Source of the DNA: Dipetalonema caudispina
Taxonomy: Eukaryota; Nematoda; Chromadorea; Rhabditida; Onchocercidae
Assembly (NCBI GenBank): GCA_013365325.1
Contig: JABVXV010000283.1
Coordinates: 1 to 64,000, forward strand
Direction: 5' to 3'
DNA length: 64,000 bases
Shown here: one piece after another, positions 23,925 through 37,500 of the stretch
Numbering within the stretch: position 1 is the first letter of the stretch
How the letters are laid out: every line of letters starts with the position of its first letter
Translations under genes and position numbers: made by a program
Notes under the pieces: model-generated
Databases searched by the model: none
What the model saw: the letters and a program-made list of their open reading frames with translations, nothing else
Told to the model about the DNA's origin: nothing

Positions 23925-25306
23925 CGGAAGAAAGCAAGCGTATTGCTGAAGATCGAGCGCATTTCGATGAAATGAACATCATCGCAACACATCATCCGGC
24001 TGATAAAGATTATGGGTTTGTATTTTTTTATGCGCTGTCTGCAATGCATGTAAAATTTTGTGGATTACCTGGTTTTGAAAGAGAAATAACAATTTATGCC
24101 TGAATGTTCATTCATAGTGTGGTTAGTTCATTTATTAAGAATACTTTAAAATCCTTACTTTTCCAACTAAATATTGATTGGTCTTTTAACTCTTTGCGTT
24201 TATATTTTTCTCTATTTCTTTTTATTTGTCTTCTACAAAATTATTATCAGAATATCACATCTTCATCAAAATGAAGAATATTAGCGGCAGACCATATCTG
24301 TTATCAAAGAGGAAGGGTGCAAAGATTGCTGACTGTTTTGAACAGTGCTCTTGTTCTAATTTTGTTCACGGTGTTTAATGATTATCAAAAAATGAAATAG
24401 CTGTTTTGGATATTTCAATCGCATCCAGACATCACTGCGAGCTCTCACATTATAATTTGCTAGATGATTGTCACTTGATTTCAATTCCTTATACTTGTCG
24501 TTCAGACTTCTGTGCTAAATCCAGTATATATTATAGTTTCTTTTTAAATTTACTCGCTCTTTAGTTTTGGCATACTGAATTTCTTGCCAGTTGTAATTTA
24601 GTGCTGGAAAATATGCTTTTTTACTAGTAAATTTTTAGCGTTATATTCCAAATTAATTTTCTTTAGACTCTTCACTTATTCCGAGTATGTTTCGTTGCAT
24701 GTTTTAGGCATATGAAGATTGAGGAACCGAAGACTCCCTACCATGGATATAGCGATAGCGAAGACGATGCGGATAATCACGCTGCAAAGGCACCACGCCG
24801 AGTTTCCTTGGTTGGAGCAGTTGATCCAGTGAAACTAGCTGAGAGCATTGAAGCTGGTACATCAATCCCACCAGCGTATCTTGGGAAAAGTTTACCTGAT
24901 GACGATAGCGAAGTTGAGCTTACTCCTGAACAGATTGGTAGGTTGATTTCTTGCCGTTTATAACAGTTTTAACTATGTATTTTTCCCATTCTAAATAAAA
25001 ATGAGTTTATGGAAAGACTTCAGTGCTTTATGAAGTTACATTTGTTGTTAAAATGGTTAAATTCTTGGCCTCATCAATATCAATCAAAGCAGTAAGAAAT
25101 TTACAGTGTTCAAGGAATTGTATGTTTCAGCATTAATTTAAATAGATCATCTACTTAGCACTGATTAAACCATAGTTTATGATGTTGTTTCGTTTTCAGC
25201 CCATAAATGTGAATTTGAGAAGAAGAGAAAGATGCATTACAACGAAGGTGCCGCATTGTTGCGAGCAAAAGAATTGTTAGCAAAGGATGAAGAAAACATG
25301 GAGTAG
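23691..25306 (+). CDS. szy-2: Protein phosphatase 1 inhibitor 2 (I-2)
   Basis: Intrinsically disordered regulator that binds and inhibits PP1 catalytic subunit. Four exons give 173 residues: 23691-23777, 23918-24015, 24708-24937 and 25200-25306. Exon 1 ends in KKSILK (residues 24-29), the PP1-binding SILK-type motif. Exon 2 carries [17 protein letters not shown]. Exon 3 opens with the matching [11 protein letters not shown]71 corresponds to the GSK3-phosphorylated threonine of vertebrate I-2. An acidic stretch follows ([21 protein letters not shown]). Exon 4 has [11 protein letters not shown]151 and Y152 match the residues that enter the PP1 active site. The protein is slightly shorter than human (about 205), lacking the C-terminal tail. 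The proximal exon 1 was taken as the default start because it is adjacent to exon 2. An equivalent exon exists at 21939-22025. Both sit just after an acceptor, consistent with trans-splicing. Donors are weak (GTTTTT, GTTTGT). Confidence 0.93.
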
Positions 25307-28300
25307 ATTTGTTATTTGGGAATCAATTCATTATTGACTTTTTTAATCAAAATTTCTACGAAATTATCTGTGTGCAGTTGGCTAATGTTTTTTGATTTTA
25401 ATGTTTTTGTTAGTTAATTTTACTAATTTGGAGTTTTGTTTTGAAGCTTTTGATCTCTCTTCGAGTCAATTTTAAATTATAGGAAGCAGGAATTCAAAAA
25501 ACTCGAAGGGGATTGGGACTAAAAAACATGTCTTTTGTATTTATTGTCTTTTTTAATGTTATAATTTTTATTTGATAGTTGGTCAAGTGCGTGTACTCAG
25601 TAGGTAAATTTGTTGGTATATCTAATTTCATTTCCATCTCTATTATACTTCACAAGGACTAACTAAAAATTCAGAGCTTTGGAACCGTTTGCTCCATATT
25701 TGTTGGTAATTAAGGAATTTTTCGATTCATTTCTCATAGTACTGTGTTCCAAATATCTTATCAACTTTATTGAGCGACTAAGTCAACTGCAATTAAGACC
25801 ATTTCTTGTTGAAGATGCAGTAATTGTAGAGGGTAAAACTGAGTTTTTATGTACTGCCCATAAGTAAAAATATGCTGTTGTAATTCGTTGTTTAGGGTAA
25901 TTCGTAAGCTCTTCAGGATAATTCCGTTCTCTTCGTATAAACAAGCATTTGGCGTAGTCGAAATTAGAATATTTCAAGACCAAAGACAGGTACTACTTAT
26001 TACTTTTCACGAAATAGTACGCTCAACATGTCCATTCTTTTTTTGTGTGATGAAGCATGTAAGCTGTTCCGGTTTTTTTTTCTCCTCCAAGTTCTGTTCA
26101 TCGCAGTGAATGTCAATACATATTTTTTCTGAGTTTTTGTGATTGTAAAACCTTTCCCGTTTGTTTACGCTTGACGAAATGTTGAACTTCATGCATCATA
26201 ATCTTATTGTAGTTATTCTTGTGGGTTTAAGGATTCATCAGTCGGAAGGAAAAGTAGCGACTGGTTAAAGTGAGTATATTATATTTCTAAATTTTTGAAC
26301 TACAATGCAAGTGATTAAATAACTAAAACTCTTTATCAAATACTCCAGATATTTATTAGATGGTGTCATGCAAGCATTTGTCACGAATATATGTCACGGG
26401 GCCGCTTTGGGAAGCTGAATAGCACCTGTCGTTTCTATTGCGTGGGTTCATTTCTCATTCTTATTTATTTCGAAAATATTTCCTTGATTTTACCAAAGCT
26501 GTGGTCAGTGGTCTGAATGGTTAACTCTGTAATATTCGTATTCTGCACATTATTTATTTTTCCCAAATGGTAGAGGTATCTACACCATGAATTGTTGTAT
26601 TTCTTCGGATGGTTGACATCTTCCGATCAAGGCATTGTGCTAATCACTTTTATGTATTAATTGAGCAGACGACTTTTAGGCAGTAAGAATCATCTAGTTA
26701 CAAATCTGTTCAACATGAGTTTTTCAAAATACATTGAAGACAAATACAACGTAATACAAAAATTTTGGCAAAAACTCTCGCTTACGAGTTCCATGAAAAC
26801 TTCTTGCTTTCTAGCTAAGTTTGCTTATTATCCTTCCTCGAGTTTGGAAGACGCTATGACTGGGACTAGTTTTCACGTGTGCTGATTATGTGATAGCGGT
26901 AATTGCATTTTTCACATATACGTTGAACGGTGATAATCTGATGGTTGGTGGTGTCTCGACCGATGATTAATCTTTCGGAACGACTGATCGCAGTAATTTT
27001 AATGTGTCAAAAGGCACTTTTTTTAAAAAAATAAGGTTAATTCATATCTTTTTGAAACTATATATGGATAACAAGACTAACCACTATAATTCGGTTTCAG
27101 TGTAGTGCTATCGAGCCGCAAGCTAGTCCCAGTTATGTCAAACTTCTGTGGCATGCTGTGCTTGAAATTTCATAAAGCTATACCCCAAACAATTTCGCAA
27201 CGCTTGACCGACTAGAAGTCTCGCATTTAGGGTGACTATTCAACTCTACCCTAAAAGACTGGATCAAACCACGCAATCGTACTACATAGCTCTCGGTAAT
27301 AAAAAAATACCCTCGGACAATTTACTAGAACATCGTTCGCTAATAACAATTCCCAAGGCAAGAATTTGGCAGGCCAACAGATCTTCCGTATTTTCATTCT
27401 ATTTTTCAAAAACATTTTTTCAAAGATAAACAGTCTACCAAGTCTTTCAGGTCGTTCTCATTTCTCTGTATGCATAATTAGTGTTTAGCATTTTATGAAG
27501 TACTATATCCTTCTCACTTAGGACGACTTGCAATTTCTCCGGCAATTTATCTACTTAGCTTTCAGGTATTTCCTTACCATGTACTCCTTAATGACAAATA
27601 TCTAAACAGAATTAAAAAACATGAATATCTTCACACAAATATATTGTATAAATACTCGAAATCTTCTGGCGTAAAGATTGATATATAAGTATAAATGAAA
27701 GCTGATTTTCTCCAAGCCCGAAAAAGAACCAGATGTATCAGTATCATCGTATTAACGTGCCATATGATTTTTTCTCCTTTGTGCATAAAAAATGAATGCA
27801 AGTGCATGTGCAAGTACTATTTTTAACACACAAGTCTGTTTGGTTCGTACAACAATGCGCGCTGTTCCTGTAAATATCGATTCCTTCCTTACACAGCAGT
27901 CGCTAGTTTTTTTGCACGAAGTTCCATAACCAAAGGCTTTTTCGAGATCAAAAATAAAGGACTACGATAACAATGTTCTAAAAATATATTTCAAGTCGGA
28001 AATGTCCCTCAAGCAAGTTTCAGAACTTTCAAAAACCAAACGTACGTGCAAAAATCAGTATTCTAACGCTTTTGAGCATATGTTGTGCAATTTTGGATGC
28101 AAAGTTCAGATTTAGATAATTTGCTTACGTACATTACTCGACGTGTTTCATCCCAAACATAGATTTCGGGAGTAGCCCACTCACAAAATCTCTCAAGATC
28201 TATGAAGCGAATCAAATCTTAGTTCATGGACAATTTCAGGAAAATGCTGTAGAAAGAGGATGCAAGGAAGGAAATTATCATCTGAATTTAGGATTTTCGG

Positions 28301-28815
28301 AATTCGAATATGTAATGAATTGTAGTTTTGTTTTGTGAAATGTAAGGTTGTTCGTTTCTTCGAACTTAATAATATAGAAGAGAATTTAATTGAGAACTAA
28401 GAAATAAAAACAACTAGGTTAAAATTTTACGTATTAACCATGAATTTATAATTGCAATGATGAGTAACCTCTATAAAACAAAATAGCACACACCTGTATT
28501 GTACGATGGCGCTAAGAACCTAAGAAGCATTTGAAGAATCCTGCCTCTACAATATAAATCATTTGAAATAAAATACGTAAATAATGCCAAATAAGACAGC
28601 ATTTCTAAAAGCGAGAGTGAATAGTTGTAATAAAGATACTATGCTCAATAAAAGACCCGAACGCCGATTTGAACTAAAAAAAATGAGATAATGCTGTTAT
28701 GATTCATTCAAAGGGTCTGTCAACTAACAGAGCAAAATTTTATGGATCGAAAATTGAACAGCTTGAATATTACCGAAAGAAATGAACTCAGCAATAAATG
28801 ATATAAAAATCTCTC
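25307..28815. other. Convergent intergenic region
   Basis: Lies between the 3' ends of inhibitor 2 (+) and HECTD1 (-). Several short open frames occur (25679-26192, 26661-26885, 27232-27429), but none resembles a known family or carries a coherent exon pattern. Part will be 3' UTR of both genes. Confidence 0.5.
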
Positions 28816-29097
28816 TCAGTTTAGATGAAAACCTTTCTCATTAGTTGCTGTTAGAAGACGCTCACGCATAATCTCCGCTGAACTGTAATCGGGCAATTTT
28901 AAGTAGTGAACACAAGTATTCACAGATGGATAACTACCATCGCCGCTATCAACTTTTCGAACAATTGTCAAACGTGGATGTAAATTTGCCAAACCACCTA
29001 TAAATTATCGAATATTGAACATACGAAATATAATGACTAAAATTTAAAAAGGAAAAAAAAATTACGACCTCAAAACTGTAGTTTATTGATATGATTG

Positions 29098-29130
<33 letters not shown>

Positions 29131-31560
29131 AAATGTAAAGAGAGTAACGACATCGAATTACAAATACTGGTCTGATTAGTGTTTCATATTACGAACCTGG
29201 TGGCAATGAAGAACAGCCTGTTGTAAACTGCAAAAAGGATTTGCGTTCACTAGCATTCATTCCTACTAGAACATCAACAAAACGTAAGAAGCCAGGCGAC
29301 TCCTTAGTATAACCCAGTTTTGGCTCAGTGAAATTGATAATATCTTCACGAGTCCATTCTGGACATTGATCACCAGATAGCAAGGTCTGCAAACAACCAG
29401 TTTATTCAATTTGAAATCGCAAAGAAATACAACTTCGATTCTACTTTAAAAAAAAAAAAAAAAAAAACATGTGATAATTGAAAACACGAATCGGAAAAAC
29501 ACTACCAAAGGTAATAATGCAGAAGCAAAAAACCTCATGTTCAAACTTGCCTGTAATTCTCTTGGAACAAACATCCTTAAATTTCGCAGAGGAAAAACAA
29601 GATCAAAGCCTTCACGGAATGCTTTCAACTGAAAATTAATCACAACTGAACATAAATGTTGACAAACGCATAATACCATTTACCATAGCATCATTTTTAC
29701 CGCATCAAAAATATAAAACATGCAGAAATTAGCAAAAAATTCCAATAATACAACTAATTTTGAAGTTAGTTGATCAGTTTTTGAATCAAAGAATAAAAAT
29801 ATGCTTTTGTAGTAGGGACAAGCAAGGTGATTCCCTCAGAAATGCAACGAAAGTTTATACCTGATTAAGAATACCAGAATTGAGATAGAAATTTGTGCAT
29901 GCAGCAATATAAAGTTCAACGTTATCAGCAGTGACATCAATATTCGCACCATTTTCAATCAGTTCCATTTGATTATAGCTGAATACGGTTGACGATGGAT
30001 TTACACTGAAACAGTCGAGCGTTCAGAATCAGAACAAAATATAAGCCATCTCGATAGAAATAAGGAAATTCAATCTCAATTACAAGAACTTCGAAATTCC
30101 CATACAAATATGCTCACCAAAAAGTTAATGATAAGTCCTCAACTGTACACTCTGTACCATTAATATTTAATTTAAGTTGCTGGATTTGTTGTCGTCGGGT
30201 GTTCGGATCAAATCTGTGATCAGCTTCAATGGAACGTTTCTGCATTACATATGTAGCCAGCTCTTTTAATATACGACCTGAATAATCGTTTCATTAATAT
30301 TGCAAACTGAAATGAGCCAACACCTGCGAACACCAACGACCAACTCTTCAATTATAACTAGATAAAGGAATGCATAAGTAAAAAATTTTCAAAACCATCA
30401 CTTATGTTTTTGGTTAAAATTTCTAGTGATCCTTTCCTAAATCAATTACCTTTAATAGAAATCAAAATCTATTCCAATCATGATCAACTGTATTTATTCA
30501 AAAAAAGCAAAAAATACTGCGGAACCGCTGACATAATCAGAACTCAAGCTGAAAGTACCAACTATCCCGACAATATAAAGCGTAATTCACAGCTACACGA
30601 AAAAAACCATGTTCCATGAGACAGAACAGTAGACCATAAACAGTAGTTTATAAGCTCGTAACTGAAGCTTAACCGACCTTTAACCGGAGATACTTCTTCC
30701 AAATCATCCAAAGTAAGTACACCATTTAGATCAAGTGTCTCTTCAGTTAACTAAATAAAATCTAAATAAAATTACATTATGTAATCTATGTCATACAAAA
30801 ATCCCCTACACGAACTCTTAGCATTCACGATTATGAATATCCCAATAAACCCTTTCAACAAATCTGGATTCTCAGTGGCATTATAACTTCATCTTGCTCA
30901 AATGAACACAATGGGTACCTGTGAGTTGGTAATCATTTTTAAAAATGGTTGCGAAAGCGGCAAATCCACCAGACGACCATCCTGTAGTACTTTAGCTAGG
31001 AAAATACCGAAAATTCGAAATAATTTAGAAACACGTGAGGTTTCTGCAGATGACACTGGTAATGAAGCCGGAAAAAGTCCTCCAGCACGACGAACATAGT
31101 ATCTAGACATTAATACATAACATTTGAGCAGTTATTTTTATCCAAATTAGAAAAACAGAAGCTTCTCAGCAGATACCGGTGAGAAAGCTAGTTTCACATG
31201 TCAGCAGTAATAAAATGACACCTACCCCGGTGGTTTCATACCCTCGCCAAGATCTAGTTCTTCCATCTGATCGGTATCCGTATCATCACAGATCCACATT
31301 GCCAAATCTTTGCGTTGAAATTCGGCAGCCATCTAAATCATGCAAACTGATTTCCCGGGATGCAAGAGATAAGAAAAACCAACATTTAAAAGAAACACAA
31401 GAAAAGGCGTGATACAAACCAAAGCATAAAACTCTAGTGTGGGTCCTAGCCCAGTTCCTTCTTCATCAACATACTCAACTTCCAACACTGCTTTTCTAGA
31501 AGCATGAAACTCTAACAATCGAACAGCATATTCGAATAATTGCTCATCATTACGAGGCAC
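28816..31560 (-). other. hecd-1: HECT catalytic domain exons of hecd-1
   Basis: Exons read, 5' to 3' of the gene: [20 protein letters not shown] with [14 protein letters not shown] (31440-31560), the [10 protein letters not shown] / [19 protein letters not shown] block (30920-31110), the [17 protein letters not shown] block (29530-29630), [20 protein letters not shown] (29280-29390) and the catalytic [14 protein letters not shown] (29190-29260). The last exon begins [20 protein letters not shown]. The active-site Cys forms the thioester with ubiquitin. Confidence 0.93.
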
Positions 31561-34500
31561 CTAAAATTAAATGTTTTGCGGTTAAAAGTAAAACATGAGA
31601 CAGCAAACCAGCTACTAAAAAAATTATTTCGGATTTTCGAAGAAATACAAAATGCCAGAAATCCCGTTTTTATAATTTAATAGTAAAGGTTAACTTTTTT
31701 TGAAAAAAGACCTTAATGCGTTCATGTTTAATTCGCCCTATACGGAACTCCGGATAATTATCATCTCTGCGAGTTCCAGCAAGATTCGATACTGCTACAG
31801 CACTTGCCGCACCACGAGATTGTTCAAGCATCTGTTAAAAACACATTAAAATATTCTGAATGACATGATTATTTATTTCGATGTTTGTTAGCTTATCAAA
31901 TACATCGTTACAATTGTTAGCACTAAGACAACACGGAATAGAGTGCTGATTTTGACGTACCAATCAAGACAATAAATTCTATACCTGATCATGACGAGTC
32001 TGTAGCCATACAATCGAACGTGAAGTGCCAAATGCAGTAGCTCGAAAGTAATTATTTCTATAAAAAAATAAAGTGATACAATGACAGCCATTAATTACAT
32101 CACAATGAAATAATGTTTTTATATCCTACCCTTCTTGTATGATTAAGTCTCCAACTTTTCAGTTCACAGTGCCTTGTCCACCGCTGCAGGAAGAAACACT
32201 ACGTATTAAAAAAGGAGCAGGTTTGGGAGGAAAAAACTTAGCCTTCGAAACGTAAAATATTGTATTCCGGGTCAGAAATTTAATCATTTTAATCAAAACT
32301 GGCTAACAATAGTAGCAGAACAGTACTAATCTCTGTTAAACGCAACAGTAACTTCAAACGATGCTCAAGGAGCTAACCTTGTTTCCACACTAAATAAACA
32401 TGGATATTTGAAAACAAGTTCATCACACCAAGGAGGTAGAGCTCTTGCAGAAACAATCAACGGATCTGACAGCTCTTGCATCAGTTTTTGAGTCAATTTT
32501 TCACTAACAAAAATATCTGTCGTCAGTTCATATTCCATTACACTTGCACTAATTTGGTACAAGTTTGAAAGAACAACCAACGTCTGAAATTTGTGTTTAG
32601 GACTTTTAACTTCTCAATGACGATCCTGCTCGATTTCTTAATCTAAAAGTGTAAAGAAAAAGCAAATAACGTAAGACGAAAAATTCAACACAACAAACTT
32701 TATTATTCTTCACCAGATGATGTTTTCCCAGTCAAAAAAAAAAAATATGATGACAAACAAAGACTAATGTATAACGGGGCAGTTACCACAATTTGTAAAC
32801 CAAAAATCTAAACATATTAAAACAAGTGGACTTACTTGAGCAACATTTTCCGGGATATCATTCATTTCTGCAACTTTTTTATTAACCGTTTGAGGAAGTT
32901 CATTATTATCACATGCATCTCCATAAATCATTGTATATGTCGGTTCCCAAACACGCCTCGTTCTTTCATTTTTCTGCAATGTTATTTGAAGACCGAGTTA
33001 CTAACATTCGAATTTAAACATAATAATAAATTATCGTCCAACAATTGTAGTATATATATATATATATATATGTTTTTAACAGTGCATTACATAGCAAACG
33101 CAATACTCTGAATTTCATTCATCAAATTCAATGACTGTTGTATATCTATCTATCTATATATATATATATATTGTTCCATTATCAATGCATAGTAAAAGGA
33201 CATCTAAGAGTATTATTTTCTTTTATAATGTCACCTGTCCCCACTCAACGCTTTGAACAAGCTGCTGGAGATAGAAAAATATGGATCTATCATCATCATC
33301 CAGTTCGACAGTTACATTACTGATATTCGCTAAATTGGGTCCTTGAAGATACAAACGCAACTCTGGTTCCTGAAAAATACATCACATATGTAAATAATTG
33401 CAACAAATTTAATTTCCTAAATCATACTTCCTCTTCCGAATGCAGCATTGAACACGCAGAAGGAAATGGCGCATCACTCTGTGACTCACTGATATCCTGT
33501 GGCAGCTCGACATCCTGGGTCTGCAACAGCGCTTACAATAATAACCGCATTATCAAAGGTATCCACATTATTATTAAATTTATCACATTATTGGATTGAT
33601 AGTAAAGTAAATCTTACGAAGCTTAATACAAAAGAACAGCTGATAAACTACAGCTCACGATGCACAGTAAGCCGTGAAATATGACAATAAGTACAAGATA
33701 CCTGATTGACATTTGTTCTGCCCGGACGAGGATCGAAAGCAGGAATTAAAGCGGGTAGTTGGTGCTTCAAAACGAATTCATCATCCCAATTCCGACTGAG
33801 GCCTCCTCTACTCTGTTTACTGTCACTTGGAGAGGTTGATACTCGTAAACCTCTATCACTTATCAGTCTTCCAGCCTCGCCCATTACAATCTTTAAATAA
33901 AAACGAAGTAATAACCAAAAAGAATCCAAGACGAAGATTGAGAACTGAATACCAAAGTCTCATTTCGAAATATGTCCTACACTGGCATTTAAGTGCATTC
34001 ATCCAGTCACGAAAAAGATTAAAGTAGCAAACTAACTGAATGCAAGAAAATCTTACCTGCTTCCAATTAAGTTTCAGTTCTCCATTAGATCCAGTGCTTC
34101 CTCCACTAGATTGCCTACGAAGAGCAGCTGCTGCTTGTGCTAGTGCCTCCACAGATAAACCATTTGCATATTCTTCATCACAGTCATCTTCATTACCTTC
34201 GTCTTGCATCTCATCGTCATATATGTCATCCTAAAATGAGTCCGAACAAGTGAAATGATCCAAACTATTAAGTAAACGTGGATATGGAATTTCCAGGGCA
34301 ATAAATTACAATTATTAGTTTCAACTATTAAAAAAGTATATTTTTCGATTCACTGTGATGTTATCTTCTGACACCTTCCCCTGTTGTTTATCCAATCGAT
34401 CACAGTGAATACAAAAAATCCTTCCCAGTATTGGAAACACGTAGCTCTGTTTACTGAACTGTAATGTTAAACTACAATCGATTGTTCCTGATACAGATGG

Positions 34501-37500
34501 AACTAATACACTGAATGCAGACCTCAATTTCTTCTAACTCGAGACCATTCAGTGAACCACCAGAATCAATGATTTGTTGCATGACAACAGTGCGCAAAAC
34601 ATCTGCGTAACTACCTAAACGAGAACGGAAACTGCTTCCACTGTTTTGCACACTGCGTCGTGAGCCTAAAATACATATTCATCTATATTAAATAGGAAAA
34701 AATATTTAACACCAACCATTAGTTCAAAGTTTCTCTACAAATAACTTTGGACACATGTCTATTCACACTTCACTAACATACAACGATACCTTGTCATAAT
34801 TACAAAAAACATAGATATAATAAAATATCAAAAAAAAAAAAAAAAAAAAAAATAACAAACAAGTTGAAAATCAAAGAGATAGAAGAGTTGATGAGCCCAA
34901 AAAGGAAAAATGTATTTTCTATTCTTATTTATCAGTAAGTTTAAAAAGGATAAAAACACCTACATGCAGCAGACTGAGTCCCGGAAGCTGACCGAGAACC
35001 CGTTCCAAACGAAGATTTACCAAGTGCCCTTTGGGAACCATCTGGCTGATTTGATCCAACTGTTTCCATCGAAGCATCAACTTTATCGGAAACATCATCG
35101 TCTAAATACTTATATATAATTAAATCCAATAAAGACGACAGAGTGTCAGAGGTAGCAGGACAGAAAAAATTATTTTAACCTGAAAATTCCTCATAAATGG
35201 TACTTTTGCGTTTCCCTCTGACACTTATGGATACTAGATCTATACATTTCATGACAAAGTTACTGAAAGCTTAAATCAACTAAAAGAAAAACACACCTGA
35301 AAACTGCCTCCGTGAACATGAACTTAAAGACGCTCTGCGATCAGTTGAATAAAAAACTGTGCTACCAGTAGTTGATACTTCATCTGTCGCTGCTTCACGA
35401 TGAACACTATTTTCTTCAGCTGTAACTCACAGATAGAGAAGTGGTAAGATAGCAATCCAAAAAAGGATGCAATAAATTCGTGTCTTTTTGTTCACTGCAC
35501 AGAGGCAATAAATTAGGAAGTCTGCTGATTCATCACCCCTATACATTCCAGATTACTTTCCATGTAATCTCGATAATGTTATAAGGACCAGGACCTCAAA
35601 AAAAAAAAAAAAAAGGAAAAAGAAAAAAAAAAAACAGCTAATACGCAAAACAGAAGATCTAATCAATATATATAACAATACTTATGATTCTCCGTCCGGC
35701 ATTAAATGACTGCAGCATCATGGGTACCAACGAGATTTTCACCGGTTCCAGGGGAAACGTATTTCCTTGCATCCCTGAGAGACCTTCTTCTCTTTGTTTC
35801 CAACCATCTCCTAGTCTGCTTTCACTTGATTCGCCATCTGTAACATGAATGAAGGAAGGAAAAAATAAAAACGGTTTTTCGAAATATCTGAATGACTTGA
35901 TGGTTTGATGAACCAACATTTATTTTTTAAATTAAGTTCTACAACCTCAATCCTACCTTAAAAACAGCACTATCCAAATCAACTTTGAAGAAAAATAATT
36001 ACCGGCAATTGGAGTGATTGCATCGATGCGACCACTGACTTCACTACTCATATCGGTATTTCCGCGAATGACCTCATGAGTCAGTGTTCCAAGCGATTCG
36101 TCCATTATTCGTCCCTGTTCTTCATCAATTAAATATCGCCGAGTGGAATCACGCATTCCTATAATAAACAGTGCATTTTCCATACATGTCAACTTATGCT
36201 TTCCTTTAAGAAACAGGAGAGTCTTTCGTCGTCTCAGGTCAGCTAGCACATTTTTACTATTTGGATAGCTGAATTAAAATGTACTGATCCTCCACATAAG
36301 ACAAGATAATGAAATTAAAACTGTAAGCTGACGACCTCATGTACTATGTTTGTATTGCAAGTACGCTCAAACCCTCACTAGTATATAATAAGCAGCATGA
36401 AAAAACACATTAAGTTTCCATACTATGAGCAATGTGGGAAACTTATCGGCACAAATATTTGCTACTTGTTTGATTTGCTCTGCTTCAAACATACAAACAG
36501 TATCAAATAGTCAAGAGTAACCATATAAAGAATAGCTGAAGTAAATGAAAGCTTTGTAGAAAGCCTACCATTATCACCATCATTTATCAGGGCTGAACCG
36601 CTTCCCGCAAGTGCAAAGCGACGTAAACTACGAAGTCGAGACGGATCGTTGGCCAAATCTTGCAAGATATTTCGCACCAAATCATCGTCGCCGGGTACGA
36701 ACCCTTGATCAGTGTTTGACACTGTTCCCGACTGTTGAAGTTGTCGTAAAACAATCAAATTTGGAGCACTGACACTCAAACTAAACAGTGATATTAGAAC
36801 AAACGTTCGCATAATACTATAACTGAAGCTTCAACCTATGCTACATTTTTTCAGTATAAATTAGCTGCGCAAGAAGCCAAGGATACCTAGCACAAGCTTC
36901 CATTAAAACTACAACATCATGTTGTATTTCCACTACGTATTCATTCTTATTTGAGTAAAAGGAGCATAGAAAAATAAATAAAAGCAAATTACTTGGCTAA
37001 ATTTCGTGCATTGGCCTCCTCCAAAGACGTTGTATTACTACTGCTCACTGGAGCTAGATCATTTTGTATAGTAGATTTAACCGAATCTTGAGGATATGAA
37101 CATGTGTCGCGTTGTTTGATTACTCGCGTTTCTCCAAAAGCGTCACGATCTTGATCAAGTAACACAGGCTGAGAGCCACCGACGCATGTGCTTCAAATCT
37201 TTAATTCAACGAACGGCAAAGAAAAGTAACGCCATGAAATGTGATGAAAAAAGCTAGAGTTAACACTATTTTCATTCTTTTTTTAGAGCCGATCTTTCAA
37301 ATCACACCTTGTTTTCAGAGAGACATTCACGCCATGTGTCTGCTCGATAATTGCGACTGCACCATCAAAACTTTCAAAGCTAGTGTCCAAACCAGCATAG
37401 TTATTTGTGGAAACGCTTTCTTGATCAGTATCGACAGCTGTTGAAGAGCCTGAAATTATGAGGGGACGTAAAGTTTTACAAACCAACTAATAAAGAAAAT

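Noticed and set aside
36462..36812. Open frame resembling a secreted protein with a signal peptide
   Set aside because: The conserved-looking part ([17 protein letters not shown] onwards) is an internal exon of hecd-1. The hydrophobic start is intron sequence read through.
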